A stretch of DNA of 64,000 nucleotides from Planococcaceae bacterium Storch 2/2-2 (lineage in GTDB: Bacteria > Bacillota > Bacilli > Bacillales_A > Planococcaceae), in NCBI GenBank assembly GCA_009740415.1, contig WOYE01000009.1, positions 620,001 through 684,000 of the forward strand, in the 5' to 3' direction. The notes under the pieces were generated by a model. The model had not been told where the DNA came from, made no database searches, and saw only the letters and a list, made by a program, of their open reading frames with translations. Shown here in pieces: positions 32,193-41,524 of this stretch. The translations under genes were made by a program, and so were the position numbers. Position 1 is the first letter of the stretch; every line of letters begins with the position of its first letter.

Positions 32193-32336
32193 ATGACGAC
32201 GAACGAACGACAACAGTTGCTGCAAGCGATCGAAGCGACCCTCGACCGAGTCCAATTCGGAGAGATTCGCTTAACGATTCACCACGGCACCGTCGTACAA
32301 CTCGAAACGACGGAAAAAGTACGACTTTCTTCATAA
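32193..32336 (+). CDS. yezD: YezD-like small protein (DUF2292)
   Basis: A 47-residue protein with the YezD pattern: an N-terminal helix, then VQFGEIRLTIHHGTVVQLET and TEKVRL. YezD-type genes recur beside sulfate-assimilation and methionine genes in Bacilli. Here it shares the S-box-controlled transcript with the OsmC-like gene. AAAGGGGG precedes the ATG at 32193. Biochemical function unknown. Confidence 0.85.
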   Translation: MTTNERQQLLQAIEATLDRVQFGEIRLTIHHGTVVQLETTEKVRLSS

Positions 32337-32363
32337 CAGAACCGATGGCTGACTAGACGACTA

Positions 32364-32400
32364 GAAGCACATCACTCCAAACGGAGCGGTGTGCTTTTTT
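32364..32400 (+). terminator. Rho-independent terminator before metQ
   Basis: AGCACA ... TGTGCT with T6 ends the osmC-yezD unit 48 bases before metQ; the met transporter is expressed either by read-through or from an unrecognised promoter. Confidence 0.75.
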
Positions 32401-32447
32401 CTATGCGACGTGTTCATTTTCACACATAAACGAAAGGGGTTTTTCCA

Positions 32448-33299
32448 ATGACCAATCACCAAACCAATCAAAAAACGAAACGAACGAATCGGCTACGCGC
32501 CGCCGTGCTCGGTGCGGTACTTTTTCTCACCGCATGTGGAGCGGAAGAGGCGGGAGACGTTACCGTCATCGGTGCAACGTCCGGTCCGTACAGCGACCAA
32601 TTGAACGAAGGGGTGCAAGAAGCGCTCGAAGGAACGCGAACGATTCGCGTCGTCGAATTTAACGACTACATTCAGCCGAACCGCTCCCTCGTCGAAGGAA
32701 GCATCGATGCTAACGTGTTCCAACACGGCTTGTTTTTAGCGAACTATACGAACGAAACGGACGAGCCGCTCGTTGGCGTCTTTTCCGTACCGACCGCTCC
32801 GATCGGCTTGTATTCGAAGCGACACGATGCGTTAACCGACGTCTCGCGCGGCCACCGCATCGCCTTGCCGAACGACCCGGTCAACTTAGCGCGCAGTTTG
32901 CGCCAAATCGCTTCCTACGGCTGGGCGACGTTCGATGAAACGGTACCACCGGAAGCGTGGACGGAGCGGGACGTCGTCGATAACCCGCATGACCTCGTCT
33001 TCGACACGTTGGATGCGGCGACGTTACCGCGGACGCTCGATGACGTCGATTTCGCCTTCATTAACGGCAACTACGCGTTAGCGAGCGGGTTAACGTTTGA
33101 CGAAGCGGTCGCGTTGGAAGAGACGCCGGATGACTATTTGATTCAGTTTACGGTCGCAGAAGAAGACGCATCGAGCGACTGGGTCGAAGACGTGCGTCGC
33201 GCGTATGCTTCCCGTGCGTTTTACGACTATACGAGGAACGAAACACCCGGGTACGTCATTCCCGACTGGTTGAAGGAGGCATGGCATGATTACGATTGA
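32448..33299 (+). CDS. metQ: Methionine ABC transporter substrate-binding lipoprotein MetQ
   Basis: A 283-residue NlpA-family lipoprotein. The basic N-terminus is longer than usual (about 17 residues) before the hydrophobic core and lipobox L-T-A-C-G (about residue 30). The mature part has the family features TVIGATSGPYSDQLNEGV, VVEFNDYIQPNRSLVEG and DANVFQHGLFL, and the later ALPNDPVNLARSLRQI. It captures D/L-methionine outside the membrane for MetNI. Its 3' end overlaps metN by 14 bases. AAAGGGG ribosome binding site. Confidence 0.92.
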   Translation: MTNHQTNQKTKRTNRLRAAVLGAVLFLTACGAEEAGDVTVIGATSGPYSDQLNEGVQEALEGTRTIRVVEFNDYIQPNRSLVEGSIDANVFQHGLFLANYTNETDEPLVGVFSVPTAPIGLYSKRHDALTDVSRGHRIALPNDPVNLARSLRQIASYGWATFDETVPPEAWTERDVVDNPHDLVFDTLDAATLPRTLDDVDFAFINGNYALASGLTFDEAVALEETPDDYLIQFTVAEEDASSDWVEDVRRAYASRAFYDYTRNETPGYVIPDWLKEAWHDYD

Positions 33300-34296
33300 A
33301 CGAGTTACGAAACGATACGGGGAAACGTACGCATTACGCGACGTGTCCCTCCACATTCCGAAAGGGCGCATCACAGGAATCATCGGCTATAGCGGAGCAG
33401 GAAAAAGCACGCTCCTTCGCCTCATGAACGGGCTCGAACGCCCGACGACCGGACGCGTCATCGTCGATGGGGTCGATGTGACGACGTTGTCACGACGCGC
33501 CTTGCAACAGAAACGGCAGTCGATCGGCATGATTTTCCAACAATTCGCGCTCCTTTCGACGAAAACCGTCGCCGCCAACGTCGCATTTGCGCTCCGCTGC
33601 GCAGGAGTGCCGAAAGAACAGCATCCAAAGCGGGTCGCCGAGCTGTTGGAGCTCGTCGGGTTATCCGACCGCGCCAACCATTACCCGAGCGAGTTGTCCG
33701 GCGGGCAAAAACAACGGGTCGGGATCGCCCGAGCGCTCGCAAACGACCCGGACGTATTGCTTTGTGATGAAGCGACGAGTGCGCTCGACCCGACGACGAC
33801 CGCTTCCATTTTACAACTTCTTCAAACCCTCCAACAATCGCTCGGTTTAACGATCGTCCTCATTACGCACGAACTCGACGTCATCCGCGCCATTTGTGAC
33901 GACGTCGTAGTGATGGAAGACGGACGGATCATCGAACGAAGCGACGTGTACGACTTGTTTGCGTGTCCTGCCACCGAGTTGTCGCAAACGTTCGTACGCG
34001 AAGCACGTGGGTTGAACGATGTAACACGCCTCCCAAAACACGCAAACGGCACACGTCTTCTTCTTACGTTTACCGGTCCAGAGGCGTATGAACCGATTGT
34101 AAGCGATACGACAGAAACGTTCGGACCGGGGCTTGCGATTCTCGGCGGGCACATTCTCACGATTCAAAACCGCCCCCTCGGCACGTTACTCGTCGAGTGG
34201 ACCGGTCCGAAAGAGTGCGAAGGCGTGCTCATCGATGCGTTGCGTCAACGCGTCACCGAAGTGGAGGTGCTGTCACATGAACGTCTCATTCCTTGA
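33286..34296 (+). CDS. metN: Methionine ABC transporter ATPase MetN
   Basis: A 336-residue protein, usual length. ABC domain with Walker A GYSGAGKST (about residues 37-45), Q-loop IFQQFALLS, signature ELSGGQKQR, Walker B VLLCDEATSALDP and the H-switch. The C-terminal 90 residues form the NIL/ACT-like domain that binds methionine and gives trans-inhibition in MetN. AAGGAGG before the ATG lies inside metQ, and the gene overlaps metI by 20 bases, so the three are a single translationally coupled operon. Confidence 0.95.
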   Translation: MITIERVTKRYGETYALRDVSLHIPKGRITGIIGYSGAGKSTLLRLMNGLERPTTGRVIVDGVDVTTLSRRALQQKRQSIGMIFQQFALLSTKTVAANVAFALRCAGVPKEQHPKRVAELLELVGLSDRANHYPSELSGGQKQRVGIARALANDPDVLLCDEATSALDPTTTASILQLLQTLQQSLGLTIVLITHELDVIRAICDDVVVMEDGRIIERSDVYDLFACPATELSQTFVREARGLNDVTRLPKHANGTRLLLTFTGPEAYEPIVSDTTETFGPGLAILGGHILTIQNRPLGTLLVEWTGPKECEGVLIDALRQRVTEVEVLSHERLIP

Positions 34297-34924
34297 ACTC
34301 CAGCAAGCGCTCATTGAAACGACGTGGATGGTCGGTCTATCGACACTCGGGGCGGTCGCATTCGGCATTCCGCTCGGCGTCGTCTTGTTCGGAACGAGCC
34401 CCGGTCTTTTTTGGGAAAACCGCCTCATCCACCGCGTCCTCGGCACGGCGTCCAACGTCGTCCGGTCGTTGCCGTTCGTCATTTTACTCATCGTCCTCAT
34501 TCCGCTTACGAAAACGCTGCTCGGCACGTCGACCGGACCGACCGCCGCGAGCGTCTCGCTCATGATCGCCGGCATTCCGTTTTACGCCCGCCTCGTCGAA
34601 AGTGCGTTGCACGAAGTCGACCGCACGATCATCGAAGCGGCCGAGGCGTGCGGGGCGTCCGCTTTTCAAACGATCACGGACGTGTTGCTAAGCGAAGCGA
34701 AACCGAGTTTATGGCTCGGCTTAACGGTAACGGTCATTAGTTTACTCGGCTACTCCGCCATGGCAGGACTCGTCGGGGGAGGCGGCATCGGAGACTTTGC
34801 GATCCGCTACGGCTACCACCGGTTCGAAACCGACGCCTTACTCGTCACCGTCGCTCTGCTCATCGCCCTCGTCCAAGCGCTCCAATGGCTCGGCGACCGC
34901 CTCGCACAACGCGCACGAAAATAA
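34277..34924 (+). CDS. metI: Methionine ABC transporter permease MetI
   Basis: A 215-residue membrane protein with five hydrophobic helices and the cytoplasmic EAA coupling motif (IIEAAEACGASAFQTITDVLL) near residue 120. This is the size and layout of MetI. The ATG at 34277 is used because MNVSFLELQ is the typical N-terminus; the longer open frame from 34133 is an artefact inside metN. It forms the transport channel of the MetQNI system. Confidence 0.93.
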   Translation: MNVSFLELQQALIETTWMVGLSTLGAVAFGIPLGVVLFGTSPGLFWENRLIHRVLGTASNVVRSLPFVILLIVLIPLTKTLLGTSTGPTAASVSLMIAGIPFYARLVESALHEVDRTIIEAAEACGASAFQTITDVLLSEAKPSLWLGLTVTVISLLGYSAMAGLVGGGGIGDFAIRYGYHRFETDALLVTVALLIALVQALQWLGDRLAQRARK

Positions 34925-35004
34925 ACGAACGTTTTTCATCATGAACTACACCCTTTCCTTTTACTATCATCGGAGGATCCATGAAAGGAAAGGGGGGATG
35001 CCTG

Positions 35005-35318
35005 ATGAAACGCACACTACTAGCAGGAAGTCGTTGCGCCTACCTCTTCATGACGGGATGCGGAGATGGTTCGGACAAAAACGACCGTGCCGTGAAGGAA
35101 AAAGCGGCCGAAGAAGTCGAACAGGTAGAGGAAGCGGAAGAAAAGAAAGAAGACCACGTCGGAACGCGGTCGAACCCGCTCCCGGTCGGACAGACGATCG
35201 AAGATGAACTAGCAGAAGAGATGCAGTACGCCCTCTCCAAATGCCTGTCGATGCACCGTTTTACGTCACGTTCGAAGGGACGGAAGGATCACCGATTTTC
35301 TTTGAAACGACATCGTAA
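35005..35318 (+). pseudogene. Decayed lipoprotein gene (truncated and frameshifted)
   Basis: The frame from the ATG at 35005 (GGGGGGAT upstream) begins like a lipoprotein (MKRTLLAGSRCAYLFMTGCG), has an acidic linker and then GTRSNPLPVGQTIED, a start typical of small extracellular DUF4352-like domains. Around 35235 the sense shifts to another frame, where MPVDAPFYVTFEGTEGSPIF leads to a stop at 35318 just before a terminator. Continuing in the first frame gives an Arg/Lys-rich nonsense tail running through the terminator. The domain is also far too short, so an internal deletion with frame change is likely. Confidence 0.6.
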
Positions 35319-35322
35319 TACT

Positions 35323-35357
35323 AAAAAGACGAATGACCGAGTCGTTCGTCTTTTTTC
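35323..35357 (+). terminator. Rho-independent terminator
   Basis: AAAGACGAAtGA ... TCgTTCGTCTTT with T6, after the decayed lipoprotein gene. Confidence 0.8.
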
Positions 35358-35422
35358 GTGCGTGCGTTTTGCTTCCGTTCGTCGCAAGGAATGAAAAGAC
35401 GACTTACCCGAGTAATCAAGTA

Positions 35423-35431
35423 TGATATACT
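35423..35431 (+). promoter_or_regulatory. Extended -10 promoter of the nucleobase permease
   Basis: TGATATACT is an extended -10, about 47 bases before the GTG start; the -35 is poor. Confidence 0.5.
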
Positions 35432-35477
35432 GGAAAGGTTCAACACGTAGGTCTACATAGAAAGGAAGTGCTGTTTC

Positions 35478-36785
35478 GTGAGAACGGCATTGCTTAGTTT
35501 TCAATGGTTTGCTTTTATTTTGACGAGTTCGATCGCCGGTCCGATTGCGATCGGTGCGATGTTCGGGTTGTCGGTGGAAGAAATTGCGACGTTTGCGCAA
35601 GGAACGCTCATCGTCCTCGGGATCGCCGGGCTCTGTCAATTGTATTTCGGTCACCGTTTACCGATCAGCGAAAGTCCAGCGGGGCTTTGGTGGGGTGTGT
35701 TCGTCATGTACGCCGGCATGATCGGCGTCGTCTATCAAACGAATTACGAATCGCTCCAAGCGTTATCCGGCGGCATGTTGTTCAGTGCGGCGTTATTTGT
35801 TGTCATCGGCTTAACCGGTGCGTACGACGTCATCGAACGACTGTTTACGCCGAGTGTCACCTTCGTCTACTTGTCGCTCATCTCCTTCCAACTCGTCGGC
35901 CAGTTTTTACCCGGCATGTTCGGCATTACGAGCGATGACCCAAGGATCGACGGCGTCGTCTTATTCGGAAGCGCGGTCGTCTTTTTATTCATGGTGTATG
36001 CGCAAGCGAGCCGCATTCCCTTTTTCCAACGGTACAACGTCATCGTCGCCCTCCTCATCGGATGGGTGTTGTTTGTAGTACTCGGGAAAGCGGACCGCCC
36101 CCCGTCTGCGGAAGGGACGCTCCTCTTATTACCGAGCGTTTTCCCATTCGGGCGCCCGACGCTCGACACCGGCGTGCTCGTCACGAGCTTTTTCTTAACG
36201 TTGCTTTTAATGGCGAACCTCATTACGAGTGTGAAAGTGATGCGAAACGTCCAGCGAGACGTTTTCGTCAAAGAAATGCCGAAAGATGCTCGTTTGAAAC
36301 AATCGAGTTATTGGACCGGGTTTAGCCACGCGCTATCCGGGTTATTTAACGGGGTGGCGCCTGTACCGATTACGGGATCGGCCGGTTTTGTCGCATCGAC
36401 GCGAAACACCGACCGGTTGCCGTTCGTTCTCGGAAACATCGGCGTGTTGCTCGTCAGTTTCATCCCGGCGTTCATTTTATCGGTCGCGTCCATTCCGATC
36501 GCCGTCTTATATACGGTAACGCTCGTCATTTTCATGAAAGTGTACCAAATGAGCTTTTACGAGCTCGACCGCGAACCGGATCACGGAAAAAAACAAGCAG
36601 CGGTCGGATTCGGTATTTTAATCGGCGTCGGCGCGATGAGTATACCAGGGGAAGCGTTTAGCGAGTTGCCGCCGTCGGCTATGGCGTTTTTAGGAAACGG
36701 CCTCATTATCGGAACGGTCGTCGCGATGGTCGCCGAGCAACTGTATGCGTGGCGGAAGCGACGGAAGAAAGAAGATCGTTCGTAA
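35478..36785 (+). CDS. Xanthine/uracil-type permease (NCS2 family)
   Basis: A 435-residue polytopic protein with about 12-14 hydrophobic helices. It has NCS2 features: N-terminal LSFQWFAFILTSSIAGPIAIG, the SESPAGLWWG segment, and PVPITGSAGFVASTRNTDR (the family's helix-10 signature region) near residue 295. Members import xanthine, uracil or related bases with protons; the substrate cannot be read. The start is GTG at 35478 behind AAAGGAAG. No purine riboswitch or PurR-type box was seen in the leader. A terminator follows near 36904. Confidence 0.85.
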   Translation: MRTALLSFQWFAFILTSSIAGPIAIGAMFGLSVEEIATFAQGTLIVLGIAGLCQLYFGHRLPISESPAGLWWGVFVMYAGMIGVVYQTNYESLQALSGGMLFSAALFVVIGLTGAYDVIERLFTPSVTFVYLSLISFQLVGQFLPGMFGITSDDPRIDGVVLFGSAVVFLFMVYAQASRIPFFQRYNVIVALLIGWVLFVVLGKADRPPSAEGTLLLLPSVFPFGRPTLDTGVLVTSFFLTLLLMANLITSVKVMRNVQRDVFVKEMPKDARLKQSSYWTGFSHALSGLFNGVAPVPITGSAGFVASTRNTDRLPFVLGNIGVLLVSFIPAFILSVASIPIAVLYTVTLVIFMKVYQMSFYELDREPDHGKKQAAVGFGILIGVGAMSIPGEAFSELPPSAMAFLGNGLIIGTVVAMVAEQLYAWRKRRKKEDRS

Positions 36786-36865
36786 AAAAGAGATTTGCAA
36801 AATGAGAGAATGTGTATATGATAGTATAGGCTAACGCATCCAAGGCGTACGAAGCGGTACTTGTA

Positions 36866-36904
36866 AAAGAACTTACTTTCACGAACGAGAGTAAGTTCTT
36901 TTTC
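36866..36904 (+). terminator. Rho-independent terminator
   Basis: AAAGAACTTACT / AGTAAGTTCTTT arms with T5 lie between the permease gene and the parE promoter. Confidence 0.8.
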
Positions 36905-36937
36905 ATCACGGATCGAACGGGTGTGATGAGCTCGCGC

Positions 36938-36966
36938 TTGACAAACAAAAAAAGAACAGGAACAAT
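36938..36966 (+). promoter_or_regulatory. Promoter of parE-parC
   Basis: A consensus TTGACA (36938-36943) with a 17-nt spacer and AACAAT as -10, about 55 bases ahead of parE. Confidence 0.6.
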
Positions 36967-37020
36967 TGATAACGAACGGAATACGAACGTGTATTCGTGA
37001 ATTAGTAGGAGGCGAATCGA

Positions 37021-39003
37021 TTGGCCAATGAAAAAATGAACTATGACGACAGTGCCATTCAAATATTAGAAGGGCTCGAAGCGGTGCGAAAGCGCCCAGG
37101 GATGTACATCGGATCAACCGATCACCGAGGCCTTCACCATTTAGTGTATGAAATTGTAGATAACTCCGTCGACGAGGCGCTCGCAGGGCACGGGAGCGAA
37201 ATCGTAACGACGATCCATACAGACGGAAGTGTGTCCGTCCAAGACTTCGGACGTGGAATGCCGACTGGTATGCACGAATCGGGACGACCGACCGCTGAAG
37301 TCATTTTAACCGTCTTGCACGCAGGGGGGAAATTCGGACAAGGGGGCTATAAGACGAGCGGTGGGCTGCACGGAGTCGGTGCGTCCGTCGTAAACGCCCT
37401 TTCAGAAAAACTCGTCGTGACGATCAACCGCGACGGCAAACAGTTCCGCCAAACGTTCGAACACGGCGGGAAGCCGACGACGACACTCGAAGAAATCGGG
37501 ACGTCGAAACAGACGGGAACGACGATTCACTTTTGGCCGGATCCGAGCATTTTCTCAACGACGACGTTTCAATACGAAACGCTCGTGGAGCGGTTGCGCG
37601 AGTCTGCCTTTTTATTAAAAGGACTCCGTATGACGATCCGCGACGAACGTCCGGATGAGCCGAAAGAAGAAGTGTTCCATTACGATAACGGCATCGTGTC
37701 GTTCATCGACTATTTAAACGAAGAGAAAGAAACACTTCATGACGTCGCTTATTTAGAAGGCGCACAAGACGGCATCGAAGTGGAATTTGCGTTTCAATTT
37801 AACGATGCGTATTCGGAGACGATTTTATCATTCGTCAACAACGTCCGTACGTCGGACGGCGGTACGCACGAAACCGGTGCGAAAGCGGCGATGACGCGTG
37901 CGGTGAACGACTATGCCCGCAAGACCGGTTTGCTGAAGGAAAAAGATAAAAACTTAGACGGTGCCGATATTCGGGAAGGGCTGACGGCGATCGTTTCCGT
38001 CCGCATTCCAGAAGAGTTGCTGCAATTTGAAGGGCAGACGAAAGGAAAGCTCGGAACGAGTGAAGCACGTACGGTCACCGACAGCGTCGTGAGCCAACAG
38101 CTCGGCTATTATTTAGAAGAAAATGCTGATTTCAGCAGTACGCTCGTCCGTAAAGCAATTCGCGCACAAGAAGTGCGTCTCGCTGCACGAAAAGCGCGGG
38201 AAGAAGCGCGGAGCGGGAAAAAGCGAAAAGGACGCGATACGTTACTTTCTGGGAAATTGACACCGGCGCAGTCGCGCAATGCGAAGCGAAACGAACTGTT
38301 TCTCGTCGAAGGGGATTCCGCAGGCGGTTCTGCGAAACAAGGCCGGGACCGAACGTTCCAGGCGATTTTGCCATTGCGCGGAAAAGTCGTCAATACGGAA
38401 CGGGCGAAACTCGAAGACGTCATGAAAAACGAAGAGATCGCCACGATCATTCATACGATCGGAGCGGGCGTCGGGTCTGATTTTACACTCGAAGATGCGG
38501 CGTACGACAAAGTGATCATTATGACGGATGCCGATACCGACGGCGCCCACATTCAAGTGTTGTTGTTGACGTTTTTCTACCGATATATGAAACCGCTCGT
38601 CGAAGCGGGGAAAGTCTACATCGCGATGCCACCGCTTTACAAAGTGTACAAAGGGGTCGGCAAAAAAGAGAAGTTGCGCTATGCGTGGACGGATGAAGAT
38701 TTAGAAGAAGCGATCCAAGAGATTGGCAAAGGGTACCAAATCCAGCGCTACAAAGGGCTCGGGGAGATGGAACCGGTCCAGTTGTGGGAAACGACGATGG
38801 ACCCTGCGACACGGACGCTCATCCGCGTGACGGCGGAACGGAGCGAAAAGTCCGACAAACAAGTGTCGACGCTCATGGGCGACAAAGTGGCACCGCGCCG
38901 TGCGTGGATCGAGAAAAACGTCGACTTTTCGATGGAAGAAGGCGACAGTTTGTTACAAAACGAACATTTGCATACGGAGACAGAAGGAGCGGATAAACTA
39001 TGA
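37021..39003 (+). CDS. parE: DNA topoisomerase IV subunit B (ParE)
   Basis: A 660-residue GHKL-type ATPase/TOPRIM subunit. Visible: LEAVRKRPGMYIGST, the ATP-binding EIVDNSVDEALAG, GRGMPTG and the GGLHGVGASVVNALS loop; the transducer QTKGKLGTSEAR; the TOPRIM Glu in LFLVEGDSAGGSAKQGRDR and DADTDGAHI. Length and the Gly-rich K-x-G-T-S-E motif fit ParE rather than GyrB, as does the direct overlap with parC. With ParC it decatenates replicated chromosomes. The start is TTG at 37021 behind AGGAGG. Confidence 0.95.
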   Translation: MANEKMNYDDSAIQILEGLEAVRKRPGMYIGSTDHRGLHHLVYEIVDNSVDEALAGHGSEIVTTIHTDGSVSVQDFGRGMPTGMHESGRPTAEVILTVLHAGGKFGQGGYKTSGGLHGVGASVVNALSEKLVVTINRDGKQFRQTFEHGGKPTTTLEEIGTSKQTGTTIHFWPDPSIFSTTTFQYETLVERLRESAFLLKGLRMTIRDERPDEPKEEVFHYDNGIVSFIDYLNEEKETLHDVAYLEGAQDGIEVEFAFQFNDAYSETILSFVNNVRTSDGGTHETGAKAAMTRAVNDYARKTGLLKEKDKNLDGADIREGLTAIVSVRIPEELLQFEGQTKGKLGTSEARTVTDSVVSQQLGYYLEENADFSSTLVRKAIRAQEVRLAARKAREEARSGKKRKGRDTLLSGKLTPAQSRNAKRNELFLVEGDSAGGSAKQGRDRTFQAILPLRGKVVNTERAKLEDVMKNEEIATIIHTIGAGVGSDFTLEDAAYDKVIIMTDADTDGAHIQVLLLTFFYRYMKPLVEAGKVYIAMPPLYKVYKGVGKKEKLRYAWTDEDLEEAIQEIGKGYQIQRYKGLGEMEPVQLWETTMDPATRTLIRVTAERSEKSDKQVSTLMGDKVAPRRAWIEKNVDFSMEEGDSLLQNEHLHTETEGADKL

Positions 39004-41429
39004 CGACCGAACAAATTCAAGATTTGTCGCTCGAAGAAATTATCGGAGACCGCTTCGGGCGGTACAGTAAGTACATCATTCAAGACCGGGCGTTACCGGA
39101 TGCGCGGGACGGGCTGAAGCCGGTGCAACGACGCATTTTGTATGCGATGCTGCAAGACGGCAACACGAGCGAAAAAGCGTTCCGAAAGTCAGCGAAAGCG
39201 GTCGGAAACGTCATCGCGAACTATCACCCGCACGGCGATACGAGCGTGTACGATGCGATGGTGCGGATGAGTCAGCCGTGGAAAATGCGCGTCGAAACGG
39301 TCGAAATGCACGGAAACAACGGATCGGTCGACGGGGACCCGTCGGCGGCGATGCGGTATACCGAAGCGCGTCTATCCGCTTATGCGGAAGCGCTCTTGCA
39401 AGACATCGACAAAGAGACGGTCGATCACATGTTGAACTTCGACGATTCCGTGGAAGAACCGACCGTCTTACCGGCTCGTTTGCCGAACTTGCTCATTAAC
39501 GGGTCGACGGGGATTTCAGCAGGGTATGCGACGGACATTCCGCCGCATGCGCTCCACGAAGTCGTCGATGCGGTCCTCCTCCGTATGAAAAAACGAGACG
39601 TCACCGTACCGGAACTGATGAAAAAGATCAAAGGGCCGGACTTTCCGACCGGTGGGATCATTCAAGGGACCGACGGCATTCGTCAAGCGTACGAAACCGG
39701 AAAAGGCCGCTGCATCATCCGTTCGAAAACGGACATCGAGTCGTTAAAAGCGGGCAAATCACAAATCGTCGTGACGGAAATTCCGTACGACGTCAACAAA
39801 GCGACGCTCGTGAAAAAAATGGACGAGCTGCGCATCGATAAAAAGTTAGACGGCATCGCTGAAATTCGTGACGAATCGGACCGTACCGGACTCCGTATCG
39901 TCATCGAGTTGAAAAAAGACATCGATCCGTATTCGATGCGGGATTACTTGTTGAAAAATACCGACTTGCAAGTGACGTACAACTTCAACATGGTCGCCAT
40001 TTCCGACCGACGTCCGCAGTTGATGAGTTTACCGATGATGCTTGATGCGTACATCGACCACCAACGCGACGTCGTTCGCCGACGCGCTACGTATGACGTC
40101 ACACGGGCGGAGAAACGATTGCACATCGTCGAAGGACTCGTGAAAGCTTTATCGATTTTAGACGACGTCATTCGTGCCATCCGTGCGGCTCATAGTAAAA
40201 AAGAGGCGAAACAAGCGCTCATCGATGCGTTTCATTTTTCCGAACAACAAGCGGAAGCGGTCGTCAGTTTGCAACTGTACCGGTTGACGAATACCGACGT
40301 CACTGCACTCCGTGAAGAACAGCAAGCACTGTTAGAAGAGATCGCGAAGCTCCGCGTCATTTTAAACGACCCGAGCCAGCTCGATGCGACGATTGAAAAA
40401 GAGTTAAAAATTTTACGAAGCACGTTTAAAGATAAGCGGATGAGCGTGATCGAAGACGACGTCGAAGAGTTGAAAGTCGACCTCGACATTTTAGTACCGA
40501 GCGAACAAGTCGTCACGTTCGTGACGAAAGACGGCTATGTGAAGCGGACGAGCCTTCGTTCGTACAGCGCGTCGAAAGGAACGGGGCACGAGATGAAAGA
40601 AGGCGATTACCCGCTCCTTCAACTCGAAATGAATACGCACGACCATGTGTTGCTCTTTACGTCAAAAGGCAATTATTTATCGATTCCCGTTCACGAATTA
40701 CCCGACATTCGTTGGCGCGACCTCGGCCAACACGTCTCAAGCATCGCTTCTCTCGACTCGGATGAAACGCTCGTCACCGCACTCGCGGTCGATTCGTTCG
40801 ATGCGAACCGGTCGATCGTCACCATCGCTGCGGGCGGTCACGTGAAACAGACGACGCTCGATGAGTTCGTCGTGCAGCGGATGAACCGGACGTACAAGGC
40901 GATGAATTTGAAGCGAGAAGACGAACTCGTCACCGCTTTGCTCGTCAACCCGCTCGAAGAAGATGTCGTGTTACTGTCCGATGCGTTCCGCATGATTCGT
41001 TTTACACTCGATGAAGTGACACCGACCGGTACACGAACCGCCGGCGTGATCGGCATTCAGTTAGAAGGCGACGAACGGGTGACCCATGCTGTCTCTGTAC
41101 ACCGCGATACGACCGACGCTTACTTACTCGTCACCGACCGCGGGACAGCGAAACGGTTGAAACTAGAAGACGTTCCTGTGACGAAACGGGCGCTTCGCGG
41201 CACTGTCGTAATGAAACAAGTGAAATCGAATCCGTACGTACCGGTCGGACTGCACCTCGTCACGCCACAAGATGAGTTGCTCGCACTGACGGAACAAAAA
41301 GAAACGGTTCCGCTTTCGGTTAGCGACATTCGATTCATGACGCTCTCGTCCAACGGGACGCAATTTGCTGAAGAAAAGAAAATCGGTTCCATTACGGGCA
41401 CATTTTGTTCACAAACAGAAGAAGATTGA
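39000..41429 (+). CDS. parC: DNA topoisomerase IV subunit A (ParC)
   Basis: An 809-residue subunit with the breakage-reunion domain and a C-terminal beta-pinwheel. The catalytic Tyr is Tyr120 in AAMRYTEAR. The quinolone-resistance-determining region reads NYHPHGDTSVYDAMVR, so the positions equivalent to S. aureus Ser80 and Glu84 are Thr81 and Asp85. The ATG overlaps the parE stop by four bases (ATGA), so translation is coupled. B. subtilis has the same order. No terminator immediately follows; a hairpin with T5 lies about 95 bases downstream. Confidence 0.95.
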   Translation: MTTEQIQDLSLEEIIGDRFGRYSKYIIQDRALPDARDGLKPVQRRILYAMLQDGNTSEKAFRKSAKAVGNVIANYHPHGDTSVYDAMVRMSQPWKMRVETVEMHGNNGSVDGDPSAAMRYTEARLSAYAEALLQDIDKETVDHMLNFDDSVEEPTVLPARLPNLLINGSTGISAGYATDIPPHALHEVVDAVLLRMKKRDVTVPELMKKIKGPDFPTGGIIQGTDGIRQAYETGKGRCIIRSKTDIESLKAGKSQIVVTEIPYDVNKATLVKKMDELRIDKKLDGIAEIRDESDRTGLRIVIELKKDIDPYSMRDYLLKNTDLQVTYNFNMVAISDRRPQLMSLPMMLDAYIDHQRDVVRRRATYDVTRAEKRLHIVEGLVKALSILDDVIRAIRAAHSKKEAKQALIDAFHFSEQQAEAVVSLQLYRLTNTDVTALREEQQALLEEIAKLRVILNDPSQLDATIEKELKILRSTFKDKRMSVIEDDVEELKVDLDILVPSEQVVTFVTKDGYVKRTSLRSYSASKGTGHEMKEGDYPLLQLEMNTHDHVLLFTSKGNYLSIPVHELPDIRWRDLGQHVSSIASLDSDETLVTALAVDSFDANRSIVTIAAGGHVKQTTLDEFVVQRMNRTYKAMNLKREDELVTALLVNPLEEDVVLLSDAFRMIRFTLDEVTPTGTRTAGVIGIQLEGDERVTHAVSVHRDTTDAYLLVTDRGTAKRLKLEDVPVTKRALRGTVVMKQVKSNPYVPVGLHLVTPQDELLALTEQKETVPLSVSDIRFMTLSSNGTQFAEEKKIGSITGTFCSQTEED

Positions 41430-41524
41430 CCGGTTTTTTTGAAAATGTAATGAAAAATGGTAAAAAATATGTTATATTAAGAAACAGGAAGTGAGGATGT
41501 AGGGGTTCTCATTTTGCTGAATGG

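Noticed and set aside
34980-35207. Plus-strand ORF (from 34797) across the metI end and the lipoprotein start
   Set aside because: It crosses metI in another frame and has no start signals.
37021-41429. gyrB-gyrA instead of parE-parC
   Set aside because: Subunit lengths, ParE/ParC-specific segments, the 4-base overlap and proximity to yneR-plsY fit topoisomerase IV.
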